A stretch of DNA of 64,000 nucleotides from Helichrysum umbraculigerum (taxonomy: Eukaryota > Streptophyta > Magnoliopsida > Asterales > Asteraceae). Positions within the stretch are counted from its first letter, which is position 1. Every line of letters starts with the position of its first letter. The notes under the pieces are model-generated. The model was not told where the DNA came from, made no database searches, and saw only the letters and a program-made list of their open reading frames with translations. A program made the position numbers and the translations under genes. Shown piece after piece: positions 23,201-35,850 of the stretch. Location: contig CATIUR010000001.1 of assembly GCA_949592205.1 (NCBI GenBank), forward strand, positions 238,966,750 through 239,030,749. Direction: 5' to 3'.

Positions 23201-24091
23201 GATTAATTTTATACAGCCCCACGACAAAAAGGTTTTTGTTTAATATAAAGTACGGAGTTTTGATGACGTATCAACATGCTACAGGCTAAAAACTGGAAAA
23301 TCATTGTTCTTTCAGAAACTGAAACAGTATTTACATCAATCAATTTTTAAAGAAGACACTAGCTAGTAAGTTTTTTTTCTTGCTATTATTTGCTGGTGTA
23401 TGAAATGATTTTGGTTATGAACAAATTACCTCTGCATATCTAAACTCCGTAAATCATATTAAAGATGCAATATTGGATAAGTATGAAACTTCGTTAGAAA
23501 ACAAAATGTTAAAAGTCTAAACTAATACAAACCTCGTATCAGCATGCCCCAATGGTGTGTATGCAATACTACCCAGAATCGAAGATATCAGACAAAGGTA
23601 GACTAATATAATTTCTATTTTCGTCAATAGCTACCGGGAGGGTGACAACGAGGGTGGATGTTTATGCGTTTGGGGTAGTCTTAATGCAGTTGATTACTGG
23701 CCTAAAAGCACTAGACAAGACTATGCCAGATGACCGATATCAACTCGTTACATGGTTTCGAAAGGTACCCGTCTCCAAGGAAACCATGGTTAAGTTTATT
23801 GATAAAGTTCTTTATACCGATGATAATGAAACACTTGAAAGCATCTTGAAGGTAGCTGAGCTAGCAAGCCAGTGCACTGCAAATGAGCCGTTTCACAGAC
23901 CTGACATGGATTATGTGGTTACTATGATTGGTGCTCTCGTAGGGAAATGGAAACCCTCTCAACGGGCTGAAGAAAACACTTACCATAACACTTATCATCG
24001 CCACGATATGAGCCTTCCTGAAGTTCTTTTATCCGATGATGATGATGATACCCTTAGCGTGTTAAAAAAAGTGTGGCCAAACTCATTCTAG
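20290..24091 (+). CDS. TMK-like leucine-rich-repeat receptor kinase, two exons
   Basis: This is a plasma-membrane receptor kinase of the TMK family, which in Arabidopsis acts in auxin-linked growth signalling. Exons are 20290-23038 and 23631-24091, with a 592-nt GT-AG intron just after the APEYA motif, the site typical of TMK genes; about 1,069 aa. The order is a signal peptide (about 1-25), LRRs, an island region with WQGNDVC (about 562), a further LRR block, one membrane span (about 672-697) and a kinase domain (about 737-1015). Kinase motifs are the Gly loop GRGGSGVVYKG, Lys in AVKRM (about 765), HRDLKP (about 866) and DFG (886), all present. The ectodomain is longer than the roughly 940-aa TMK1 protein because an LRR module is repeated. 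The C-terminal tail is short. A second in-frame ATG at residue 5 could also be used. Confidence 0.92.
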
Positions 24092-24469
24092 CTTTCCCAC
24101 CAACCCTTCCGGATTTTCGAACGCATATGATTCAACAGATATCTGATAGGCAAAGAAGGATGGAACATAGACTAGTCTTTTGTGTAACACCCTATTGCAT
24201 TCCCATATAGTTTTTATTTATTGATAATGTTCGTTAGTAATTAACCGTGTAATATATATGTCACTACAAGAAAAAAGGCCTATTGCAACGAAAGCTTTTA
24301 GCAACGACAATATGTCGTCTCTGAAAGTCGCTAAAAGACAAAACTTTTGAGCTTTTTGACTTTGACTCGTGTAAATTGTTGACTTTACTTTTAGCAACGA
24401 CACATGTCGTTCCTAAAGATATTACTATTTTCTTTTTGATTTTTTGTTTGGCTCCGAAAATAAAATATT

Positions 24470-24790
24470 TTTTGGGCGACCTTTTGCGACGACAGTGTCG
24501 TTGCTAAAAGTTTTATTTTCATTTTTGATTTTTTTTGTTTTGGCTCAAGATGAAAATATTTCTCGGGCTACCTTTTGGGATGACAGTGTCGTTGCTAAAA
24601 GTTTTATTTTCATTTTTGATTTTTTTTTATTTTGGCTCCAAGATGAAAATATTTACCGGGCTACCTTTTGGGACGACAGTGTCGTTGCTAAAAGTTTTAT
24701 TTCAATTTTTTAATTTTTTGTTTTGGCTCAAAGATGAAAATATTTGCCGGCTACCTTTTGGGACGACAAATGTCGTTGCTAAAAGTAATA
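24470..24790. repeat. Tandem repeat of about 105 bp inside the CACTA element
   Basis: A unit with TTTTGGCTC, AAGATGAAAATATTT, GGGCTACCTTTTGGGA and ACGACAGTGTCGTTGCTAAAAG occurs about three times in direct orientation, plus a partial copy at the left. Confidence 0.8.
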
Positions 24791-25004
24791 CACCGTATTT
24801 AAACATACAAATACAATACATTACGATTTGTGAAACATTGAATTTATAGAAACAAGCAATTTGAGGAAACATATACAAGCACCATCTTTAACCATCGCCA
24901 AGTTAGTCTAGTGAAGTTTTTGGTGATGCCACTCAGGAGGATCGTTAGATTTGCCTGATTGAATTGTACCATATGATTCCATTAACATGACCTCTCTACG
25001 CTAG

Positions 25005-25187
25005 GCCTTGAAAAAGCCAAAAATTTCCGTTCCCAAGTTTAAACCGTACCAACCCACTATTAAAGAATGTGAGAATGAGCATGAGGAAGAAGGCGAGAAT
25101 GAGGAAGAAGATGGCGAGGATGAGGAAGAAGAAGATGAAGGCGAGGATTTGGTTGAGAATTTGGATGAGGATTCGAATGATGAGTAA
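25005..25187 (+). pseudogene. Terminal-exon remnant encoding an acidic tail, carried by the CACTA element
   Basis: After an acceptor-like CTCTACGCTAG, a frame of 60 codons runs to TAA at 25185-25187. It starts with a basic Lys/Pro segment and then becomes a long Glu/Asp run. No upstream exon was found within the element. It could be the last exon of a CACTA transposase-type gene or a captured host exon; its identity cannot be decided from the sequence. Confidence 0.4.
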
Positions 25188-25917
25188 ATTCGTTCTTCAA
25201 GTGTTAGTCGTTTATTAGTATGCCGGAACAATGTTTGTCAAAACTCTTTGAAGTGTTTAAACTATTTGGTTTTAAAGTTGTTGAACGTTTGAACCATTTG
25301 CGTATTGTTTGAACAATTGATGATTTATCCGGATGCTAAAATTGTTTGTTTGGTGTGTTTTGGATGCGAAAACCGCAAAATATATGTTGTAACATTGCAG
25401 GAAATCTGCATATCTGAAACAGGCGCGCACCTGGGTAAATCGAAAAAATGCAAAAGGCTGTCCAAATCACAGTAACCTTTTGCAACAATAAAAAATTTTT
25501 GGGACGACATATGTCGTTGCAAAAGGTCAATATATATGTTAATCTTTCACACTTTTTGCGACGACAAGTGTTGTTGCTATAGCTATTTATATTTTTTTCA
25601 ATAATTCTTTCTGCGACGACAGTTGTCGTTGCTTCATGTATTTAAATTTTGTTTTTTTATTTTGTAAATAATACTTTTTGCGGCGACACTTGTCGTTGCT
25701 AAAGGTATTTATTATTGAATTACTTAAGATGTACGGAAATTAAAGAGTGGGCCCCGGTTGTCGTTGCAAACTGTCGTCCCAAAAGGTTTTGAAGGACGAG
25801 GACATTGACACGACCTTTTTGCAATGACATGTCGTTGCACAAAGTTTTTTGCAACGACATTCGGTCCTATTGAGACGACATTTGTCGTTGCAATAGACCA
25901 TTTTTCTTGTAGTGTGT

Positions 25918-26978
25918 AAGGTGGTTTAGTCCCCTGCATTATTAATATGTGTGTGTATGTGTGTGAGAGGTAAGGAATGATTATCTTCTCTGAACACGAT
26001 CAGAAAGATTAGGAATATCCCTCGAAATAATGAGATTCAGCTTTAGATCAAACACCTTTGATGCATCTCAAAAAAGATCTGGTTTCAAACCCATCTGATT
26101 TATCAAACTATAGTCATCATATAACTATATAAAATTTCTAAAAATTAAGATAAAGTAACATGACGTACTCACTTTTCCCAAAAACAAAGGAGGAATTTTA
26201 CAGAGTAGGCTTACACTTAAATTAATCCGTACCCTTAATTTAAGTAGATAGAATGAAAGTTAACATACAATATCGATGTTTATGTTTTTTTATCCAAAAC
26301 GGTGCAGTTTCGGTTGGTTGACAACCACAACGCGTGCTAAAATAGTTTACTTCGTAAATTTTGGATTCAAAGATCATGTTTTGTCCAATTTTGTATATGA
26401 TAATAAACTGATTTGTAGATTTTTTGATTTTGAAGATCATGTTTTGTTCAATTTTGTATATAATATTAAACTAATTTGGACATACTTTCTCAAAAGAAGT
26501 TTAAGTATAATCTTTTATTTAATTTTTCTAATTTATATTATAAAATGAATATTTTAACTCGTTTTATCACGGGTCATTCATCTAGTTATTTATTATGATG
26601 ATTATTATTATTATTATTATTATAAATTAAAATAAATACTCATGGTAAATTTGAATTATCATATTATAGAAAGGGAGTACTCATTAGTGACATACAATCG
26701 ATCTTTAACCGAACACATATTATATGGCTTCAAGCTAAAAATCCATCTGTGGTATCAATTGCTTAAAGCTCCATTTAATTTGAATTCCATTAAGTTTTTT
26801 CTTGAATTGATAATTGAACCTAGCATATACCCTTAAGATGTTTGGGGACCTCAGCAAGTCGATACAAAGATAAACCACAAACAAAACCTCTGCAAGTCTG
26901 CTATATATCCCAAATTTGTGTCATAACAAACTGAAACAAAAAAAAAACATGGTTACACACTTACACTTATACATAATC
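25918..26978. other. Intergenic AT-rich DNA
   Basis: No gene is seen. A Helitron-like end motif (CACGGGTCATTCATCTAGT, about 26568-26586) and a short (TTA)n run near 26605 are present. Confidence 0.4.
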
Positions 26979-26986
26979 ATTAGAGG

Positions 26987-28049
26987 CAGTGGCGGAGGTA
27001 TTAAGGTGCAAGGTGTAGCACATGCTACCCATAACTCTCGTACACATAACTCTCATATATTTATATATATTTAGTGTAGATGTAAATTTTACTATTAAAA
27101 ATTTTAAAATAGCATAAGTGATACATGTATATAAAAATATATAACGGTGATACTTATTCTAATATTCTATGTAAATTTTTATGGCACTCATTCTTCAAAA
27201 AACTCCAAATTAGTTTAAAAGTTCAACTCGTTTATTTTATTAGAAAATACTGTAGTTCATTTTTTTGGATGAATAAAATATTAACCTAAAAACTAAGTGT
27301 AAAAAAGGGTAATTTGGAGGGTACCCTTACCCTCATACTATATTTTAATGGTATGTGTTCACCGCACGCGCAAAGAGCATCAACGTCGGGCAAATCATCT
27401 GTCCATAAATCACCCAGATATGTTGAGGCACGGATTTAAACGCTTACCTATTGATCACACATGTAGGATCTGGTTGTTTGCAGTGGCGGTACCACTTGGA
27501 CAATGCGCAATTGGTCTAAAAACATAATGTAATAGATATAGAGATGCGATACGGAGGATGGATTTGCTTCTAAAGTCAACATTAGATTACTTTTGATAGC
27601 ATATTTTTTAGGGTTTATGTACAAATTCGTTACTGTACTTTGCGAAAATGTTCATGTGGGTTACTAAACTTTAAAAATGTTTAATTGGGATACTGAACTT
27701 TCAAAACGTGTTTTCACGCCTATTTTTGCTACAGTACTCAGTGACCCAATTGCACATTGTTATGTACATTTTTACAAGTACAGTAACCTAATTGAGCATT
27801 TTTGAAAGTTTGGTAACCTAATTGAATATTTTTGAAAGTACAGTAACCCAATTGAACATTTTCAAAGTTCAGTATAAATTGAACATTTTTGCAAAGTACA
27901 GTAACCTATTTGTGTATAAACCCTATTTTTTAATGTAAGTTTTAACTATTCAATGAATTCGTACAATTTTAACTTGTTTTAGTTATATTGTTTATGTACT
28001 TAAAAAAATTCTCTGTTACCCTCGATATGTATTTCTAGTTCCGCCACTG
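26987..28049. mobile_element. Non-autonomous hAT element (1,063 bp) with a nested insert
   Basis: The ends CAGTGGCGGA and TCCGCCACTG are inverted repeats. The flanks are the perfect 8-bp duplication ATTAGAGG (26979-26986 and 28050-28057), as expected for hAT. A second CAGTGGCGG occurs inside near 27480, suggesting a partial related copy. No transposase is present. Confidence 0.9.
27611..27923. mobile_element. MULE-type MITE (313 bp) nested in the hAT element
   Basis: Inverted ends GGGTTTATGTACAAA and TGTGTATAAACCC are flanked by the perfect 9-bp duplication TATTTTTTA (27602-27610 and 27924-27932). The interior contains repeated TACAGTAACC(C/T)AATTGA phrases. Confidence 0.9.
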
Positions 28050-28414
28050 ATTAGAGGTTTGAAAGCAAAGACGACCTATAAATAGACTTGATAATAATTC
28101 AATTTAGTGATGTGTTGACATAATTGTAAGCAGAATGTTACACGCTACACAAAAAATATAGTACAACAACGGTTGTAAATCTTTCATCATTTTTAGTTCT
28201 TAGCATTATATATATAGGGTTACTTTAGTAGATAGAATTAAAGAAGAAAAGTCTCGGTTGAAATTTTTTAAAACATGCATTATAGATTTTCGAAAGACTT
28301 CAGATTATTATCAGTAATTTCAATTTCAAAAGTTTGACATTTCAAATTTTAAATTTATATTGTAAACTTGTACTACCACGCATAAAAAGCTGCAAAATTG
28401 GTATTACCTTTTAG

Positions 28415-28639
28415 TAGAGGTGGCAATTTGAGACCCATGGGTCTAGTTGGATTTTTCTAATTTTTATAGATGGGTCTAATTGGACAATTAAAATAATGCT
28501 TAAGTATATAATTTTTATCTATTGGGTCATAATGAGTAATAATGATATACTTAAGCCTTATTTTAATTACCCAACTAGACTCATCCATAAAAATTAGAAA
28601 AACCCAACTAGACCCATGGGTTTCAAATTGCCACCTCTA
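28415..28639. mobile_element. hAT-type MITE (225 bp)
   Basis: Inverted ends TAGAGGTGGCAATTTGA and CAAATTGCCACCTCTA, with long foldback arms around ACCCATGGGT. The perfect 8-bp duplication CCTTTTAG flanks it (28407-28414 and 28640-28647). A truncated relative (TTAGAGGTGGCAAT) lies near 34207. Confidence 0.92.
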
Positions 28640-28995
28640 CCTTTTAGATAAAAACCAAAACATAAAAATTCAATTTGACCATTGTTATACTTGATGTAAA
28701 ACAACTTGAAAAATTGTAAGGAGTATTACATCTTTATATACCAATTTTTAAAGCTTTTAAACTGGAACGAAATAGTCGGTCTCTTAGTTTAAATCTTTTT
28801 AGTTATTACTAGCTGCTAACCTGCGCAATACGGTGAGAACGAATTTGAAATCGATAAAAAAGAAATGAATAATTATTGAAATATAGATTCGAGTGATACC
28901 CTTTTTAGATAAAATAAATAATAATAATATGAATGGTGCACTTTGCGAAAAATAAACAGTATTTAAGAGAGAGAATGTGATATGCTTTATAAGGA

Positions 28996-29056
<61 letters not shown>

Positions 29057-29139
29057 ATCAAACACTTTCTTAGCTGTTATTTAACGCTTAAGCCAACTAA
29101 TGTATTAAAACCTAGCTTATTGCTTGAAGTAAGTATCTA

Positions 29140-29765
29140 TCTATACATATAAAATAAAGATTTTTTCTTGATATTTAGACATGCAATATCATAACCTTTC
29201 CTTTTCTTTAGAGCCTCCTAACTTGCCACACCATCATATTTTTTTTTTTAAAAAACCTTAATTAATAATTACCAAGACTATTATTTATCAATTATACTTA
29301 TTATAATAGCCTTTAAAATTTTCTATATTATACTTAATATATAACAATTTTTACCTACATAAAAAATAATTCATTTTCTAATCCATATCTTATACTACAT
29401 TGTAATTAACAAATATTATCATCATCAACTACCATGTTTTAAGAAAATTAGTTTTAATAAAGATATTTGAAATTGTTTATTTTCTGTACATTTTGGTATA
29501 TATTACTATTAAATTTCAGTAATAAATTTTAAACTTTCAACAATATTAAGATACAGTTGAAAACCTAAAAAACATATTATTAATTTTTAATTTTTTTAAT
29601 TACTTTGCATTGCATAGGCTCAACAAATATATTAAAACTTAATATAATAACTTACAAATTAATTTAATTATATTATGTATTCAAACTTAAACATAATAAC
29701 ATACAAACTAATTAATTTAATGGTATTATATAAATGGTCGTGCATTGCACGGGCTCAATGCTTAG
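29140..29765 (+). mobile_element. Helitron-like unit 1 of two abutting units
   Basis: It begins with a TC-initiated AT-rich start (TCTATACATATAAAATAAAG). It ends with the hairpin CGTGCATTGCACG (29739-29751) and TTAG followed by T. The pattern fits a small non-autonomous Helitron, but the CTRR end is imperfect and no gene is present. Confidence 0.45.
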
Positions 29766-30080
29766 TTTTTATATATAAAACAAAGTTTTTTAATTACCTA
29801 TTAGAGCGTATTATTTTAGTTAACGATTATGTGTTATTAATTTACAAACTATTGAACATTGTTTGCAAAGAAATTGGTGTATAACTTTATGCTGAAAAGT
29901 AAAGGAATGATATATATATATAAAATATTGAAGTTAACATAAAGTAATTGGTCAGCATCACAAATTAATCGTGCTATCAATAACACTGATTATATACCCA
30001 TTTATATATTCGGCTACTTATAAATTACTATATAACTGTACTTTTCAAACGGTCATGCATTACACGGGCTCAATGCCTAG
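29766..30080 (+). mobile_element. Helitron-like unit 2, directly abutting unit 1
   Basis: Its start (TATATATAAAACAAAG) resembles that of unit 1. Its end (GGGCTCAATGCCTAG then T) is nearly the same as the end of unit 1. The terminal hairpin is degenerate. Abutting copies are known for Helitrons. Confidence 0.4.
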
Positions 30081-30653
30081 TATAATAATAAAACTAAAGA
30101 CAGTTTGAAATGGTAATAAAAATTAGCATGATTTTGGTTAGTCGAATATTGTCAATCGATTTAAAATTTATCAAAGGAATTAGCTTTAATGAATACTAGA
30201 TCAAAACCCGCGAAAATCGCGGGCTACATCATTAAAACGTTACAACAAAAGTTATCATAATATGAAGTAGTAGACATTGAATATACAATCAATTATCTGA
30301 TATAATGCTTGATATACAACTGACCTTTTTTTGGTATACACACAACTGCTATGCACTGATTTCCCATAGACTTCTCATATTGCATTGGCTTCTTTACAAT
30401 GGTTTAAGTTATCATTCACGGTTGGTAATTTGAATTACATAATCGAAGGTTTATAACATGTCTTCTAACAATGACAAACTAACATACAATTACTAAATTA
30501 AGAACTTGATGATCCAACCACATACGGGTACATAAATTGTACAAAATTTCCTTTTCCACCTTCGATCACTAATATGTACAACCACACGAGCTAAAGCAAT
30601 CAAATTTGCAAGCCAACTCAAGTCCTGCAAGACTGGGATTTTAATTGATTATT

Positions 30654-30845
30654 ATAAGTATACTGAAGGACTGAGCTTACCATGGATTAAAGGTTATGGA
30701 AGTCAACATAATCCATTTAAACCTACAGAGTGTATGTACCTCTTGTGTTGTAGTTCTTAGCTTCAAATAAGAAAATTTCTCGTCCCCAATGAAAGTTTAT
30801 TGTTCCAGTTTGTCTCAAATGCTTATAACCTGAAACAAAAATGTC
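30654..30845. repeat. Diverged direct repeat, copy 1 (copy 2 at 32345-32530)
   Basis: Both copies share AGTG(T/C)ATGTACCTCT, GTGTTGTAG and GCTCAAATGCTTATAACCTGAAACA-type phrases in the same order. Each lies close to a (TA)n tract. The function of the unit is unknown. Confidence 0.6.
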
Positions 30846-31172
30846 TCAGATCCAACATAGTTGCACGATAAGCCCATTAATGTATCTGCAAAGGAGACAA
30901 TCCTCAATAAAAAAAAAATTGTTAGCAGCTCTTTTTTCACAAATAGTCAATTTAGGCCTCAACCCATAAGGAAAGACCTTAGCAAGTTCAGATGTCAATA
31001 CTCACTTGAAATAGACTTTAAAAATATTCAAAAAGAAACATCAATATCTAAATCAGTTGACCAACATAAAGGAGGACGTGGTAATTTACTTTTAAAACTT
31101 CTACAACCTATGTTCCTATGATGCTCTCTCTAAATACATCCCAAATTCTCCATTGCGTACTATATTATATTA

Positions 31173-31231
<59 letters not shown>

Positions 31232-32195
31232 TCTGAGAAAATAAGTTGCAATGATATTTTGACATTCTACTAAAATTGGACCAAAAGATACTTCGCCAGT
31301 CCATCAAAGGTCAAACATTTTCTAATTGTGTTAGTTGACAGAATGGTTGAGAGTATTATGACGTGGAGCTAATACTGCCATTTGGATATACGTTATCTTA
31401 AGTCGAGAATCTAGAAAACTAATCGTGTATAAGTGTTTAAGACCCAAACTATATTATTTTGACTTGTTGCTCGACCCACCCACTTTGCCATATAGTTACT
31501 ACCTCGCTCACCTAAATTCTGAAACATGTGACACACTCATGTGCTGATATGCTTATTAATAAAGAAACATTCATGCAATTTTTAACCCAAATTATATATA
31601 AGGATGGGCTAATTCAATTTCGGTTTCAAAAGGTCACTACCTATCCTTATCACTATTCACTTGTAATTTTAACCATAACCATGTGCCATAATTTGTTTCT
31701 GGATATGCCTCTCACTGAAAATGTGTTTAGTAAATCTGGGAAAGAACGTGAGATGAAGAAATTATGTAAAAGGTACATCATGGGAATAGTATGTAAATGA
31801 TGACATCTGTAATTTTAAATTTTCTGGTCATCTGGTGTTGTTTTTACCATTCAAGTCCTCCATCCTAGAAATTTTTACAAAAACTACAGTGTTTGATCCG
31901 ACACAAAGTCATATACTCTATTGATCATCAAATATATAAATTCCCTTTATAAATACAAAGTAAAGAAATTTTGGGGACTAATTATAGGCAAAAGGTATTG
32001 CACCTAAATGTTGAAAGTTACCGCATCAGGAAATGTTGCTGCAGGTCCTGAGCTTATGCATTTCAAGTAAATTGAAGCCAAAGGAAGCAAGTAAAACTTT
32101 CAAACAAAAAGTCTCTCTGGTCATCATTCTTTAATCTGTTTCTTTTTGGTTTTCGACTCGTTATCAACTTCTACTTTGAAATAGAATTTTCATTG

Positions 32196-32255
<60 letters not shown>

Positions 32256-32267
32256 TTATAAATTAAT

Positions 32268-32349
<82 letters not shown>

Positions 32350-33490
32350 GATGGAATGAACTTACCACGGGTTACAGACTATGAAAACACTCGCTGATAC
32401 CATAATATATTTAAATCGATAGAGTGCATGTACCTCTCGTGTTGTAGTTTTTGAAACTTGCTCTTCCCTGGTGAAAGTTGACTGTTCCACTTTGGCTCAA
32501 ATGCTTATAACCTGAAACACAAATGGCCTCTTTTGGCAGCATACCTACACAATAGCCATTAATTACCTATTTCTTGATCAATCATTATAATTAACAAAAA
32601 ATGGGAAACACGGACCTATTGAAGACTACCTTTCGTTTACATGTGAGAATGTATGTGATCAACAGGATTTCTTTCAAAAAGATCATTAACTGTATGCGTA
32701 TATATTCATAGTGTTTCGTATAAAATTTAGGCTTGCTATAGCTATCCAAGAATATTGAAGAAAAAAAAAGTTAAAGACTTTTAACTTGGTCATTCAATCA
32801 ATATCATCGCTTGATAATTGGCCTTCTTTTGGTTACCTGTAAAGTTTTTTCTGGTAAAGTTCCCATTTGTAATGCATAACACTTCTTTTGTTTACTGGTA
32901 GTGTTTTCAGTTTTCCTATCTGCCAGAAACCAAACATAGAATAGAATTGAGAACACAACTTAAAATTCTTAACTCATTACCATGAGAGTAAGTCAGTATG
33001 ATAATCGATGGTTGAGAGATGAAAGGAACGTACCAGAAGCTACTCGTGCCTGATATTGCCGAATATTTTTCTTGTGCATCCTGATCTACTGCATCAACAA
33101 CCTGTAAACGGGGTGGTACATTGGAATAAAAGCTACTAAGATAACAAAGAAAAATATCACACCATGATAATATATTAGTAGATACATTTTCACCAACCAT
33201 TATTGTGTCTGCATTAATTCAGATTGATCCTCAAATACAACACTATTGAAGAATAAACATTACATGAGATTGATAAAATGCATACTGTAAACATCCTAAT
33301 GATCTATTTAAATAAATTTCGTAAAATAAATATTTAAATAAATAAGAAAGAAGTTCACAACTGAGTAGCCAAAAGAAGTGCAGAAACAATTTGGTTCACC
33401 TAATCTCCATCTTTTGAGTTTCTGCAGTTGCACTAAACAAATCAAGTGAAGCTCAAATTGAAGTCTTCAAAGAATTAAGGTTTTTCTACC

Positions 33491-33592
33491 TCATTCACCG
33501 GTCGTATCCACCAATAATTATAGATAGAAATATTGAAACCCTTAGACAAATCGTATCTTTCTATATGTCGGAGCAGTCCAATCATAGCTCCC
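33491..33592 (-). pseudogene. Exon-like segment on the reverse strand, unknown family
   Basis: On the minus strand a 102-nt open stretch is bounded by TTATCATGCAG and GAGGTAGAAA, good splice signals. It would encode a segment around LLRHIERYDLSKGFN. Weaker exon-like pieces lie nearby at about 33040-33110, 33700-33775 and 34090-34120. They may be further exons of the RPA-like gene or a captured host gene fragment. I do not recognise the family. Confidence 0.3.
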
Positions 33593-35850
33593 TGCATGAT
33601 AACAATATGGTATGCATGAAAATTCAGCAGATATTAGTATTTGCAATTTAGTATGTTATAAACTAATGCTAATTAAAAGTATCTATAAAGAAGAGTCCAA
33701 CCACCTGTATAAGGATGGTCATTTAAGCTCCCATGTTAGCATATCTTTGTGGCAACTTGAACCTTTCCAATTCCTGAAAAATCCGATAAGTATAACTACT
33801 ATCAAATAAACCTATTAAATCATTTGTCCCAATATTATTATCATGTTCAAGACATGTGAAACACTATAACCCATATTTGTGAAGCATACACCTCACTTCT
33901 AGTGTTCCTGTTTTTGTTCCTTTTGCTAGTAGAATCCTCGTAATTTGCAATTTTATAATAAAAATATTTCTGTAGGATCGTCAAAGTATAAATTCAGCAT
34001 TGGTGTTTAGGCTCAGCAATCATCACAACAATTATCTATTGGACTCTATCAGTAATAGAAATCAGTCCTACATTTGACAAATACTGACCTCGTCTTTTGT
34101 TGCCGAGAACAACCCTGCACCAGGAGCAGCAACAAAAATATTAATCCAGTAAGCCATGTAACCCCAACTAATTCACAATGCTTTTGTCATATGAGTTCAA
34201 TTTTCATTAGAGGTGGCAATCTCGACCCACGTGTAACATAAAAGACAATAATACTAATAGAAACAGAAGCATCCCCCCTGCCTTCAGGTCTTCATATAAA
34301 AGAACTCAAACTAAACATGATTACAATCTATATATTTGAAGTGGAACCTACTATTTTTCATATTCAAAATATAAAGAATATTTAAGAGGTGAACAACTTT
34401 TCGGAGTCAGACCTACTACATTACATGGCATTCTATGTCCTTAAATTTCATATATGAAACAAATACACCTATTCTAAATCAAGTTACGACAGTATGGACG
34501 CAACTTTACTTAAGCTATGTAAATCGTTTGTTACTCAACCTTTGAGCTATGGTGTACTGGCACTGTGATGAACTAATTTGTACTCCCAACATTCTTCGCT
34601 GATAAAGCTTGATTAATAATTCACCCAAACAGCTTACGCCTAACAAAATAAGAGGTTGCCGATGTGGTTCTGCAAGTATAATAAATTCAGACAGGTAACC
34701 TATAACTTATAAAGTATGAATGAAAAGGCATGACAAGACTAAACCTTCATGATTTGAACTTCAGCTAAATTTCATGAGCCATACCCTCATCTTAGCAAGA
34801 CTGTTAGTCTTAGATGAACCAAGTTCATGCAATAGTTGGATGAATTATGGGACAATTTCGAATTTAATATTAAGAGAGCTTATGATATATCTAGTCTTAT
34901 GTGATATTGCGACAATTTTAATTACTTAATTATGATAAAGGAAGTAACTAAATTTACATGGTGAGTAGGACTTCCTCCATAACTATTAGATATAGGCTTC
35001 GTAAGAAATTACCTAACACAAATTCTGGCAATCAATGAATAAGGAGCACATCGGGAGCCCGATTTGATCGAGAATACGCGTAAATCTTCTACGAAATTCT
35101 TTAAGTCATTTGATCAATGGGAACCAATAATATAGTTCTAACAAAAGTAGCATAAAAAATAACATTAGACTATGTATAATATCACTATCAATGAGAATAA
35201 CAACAACCTCCATGTTAGATGAAATTAGATGAAAGAATTAGAACAGAAAATAAAATAATTCCATTACCCTTGTATAATGAACAGTTTCATGAGGAGACCA
35301 GAGATTTGAAATCATTGGTTGTTGTCAATACACTGTAATAAGAAACTTTATCAACCCAACATGTAAAACGAATAGCAATACAAAATAGACTGAAACATGG
35401 AGCGTTAGTTTCCCCAAAATGGACTGAAACAACCATGGCAAATAAAAAGCCAATCGAATATGTAATGTCTGGTTAATATAAGATAAGAGATGATTATATT
35501 TACAGCAGAGACGCTTGTATCATTGTAAAGGGCAAGTATTAGCTAGTAAGCTTACTTGTTAAGGGGCTTGTGAAGTTCCTGCTGTTGTTGATGATGATGA
35601 GCAGGTGAAGTAGAAATCACATACGTTTCCAAGCCTTCAACTTTGCATTCTGAATCAAAACAATAACATGATCAGTTGAGTTTTTGTTCTTGGAAATGAA
35701 ATCATTTAGATGAATCGCATGATCACCCCACATGTTGCAACTCACCTTACTTTCACTGCATAATTAAATTGTACAGTAAAAAATTATTGAGAACAGGAAA
35801 AAGTTATACAGTTTGAGTTCTTTTTCATAGATACACAGTGATGAACATAC

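Larger units (their letters stand above)
24262..25914. mobile_element. Non-autonomous CACTA transposon (1,653 bp)
   Basis: The left end CACTACAAGAAAAA and right end TTTTTCTTGTAGTG are perfect CACTA terminal inverted repeats. They are flanked by the 3-bp duplication TGT (24259-24261 and 25915-25917). The subterminal regions carry many copies of ACGACA..TGTCGTTGC in both orientations, the usual transposase-binding type of repeat. No complete transposase is present. It lies about 170 bp beyond the kinase stop. Confidence 0.95.

Noticed and set aside
31528..31800. A 90-codon plus-strand frame
   Set aside because: No homologue, repeat or splice support; composition is like the surrounding non-coding DNA.
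34090..34120. DEAD-box helicase fragment (GLFSAT-type motif)
   Set aside because: The segment is only about nine codons; the SAT match alone is too short to support the family.
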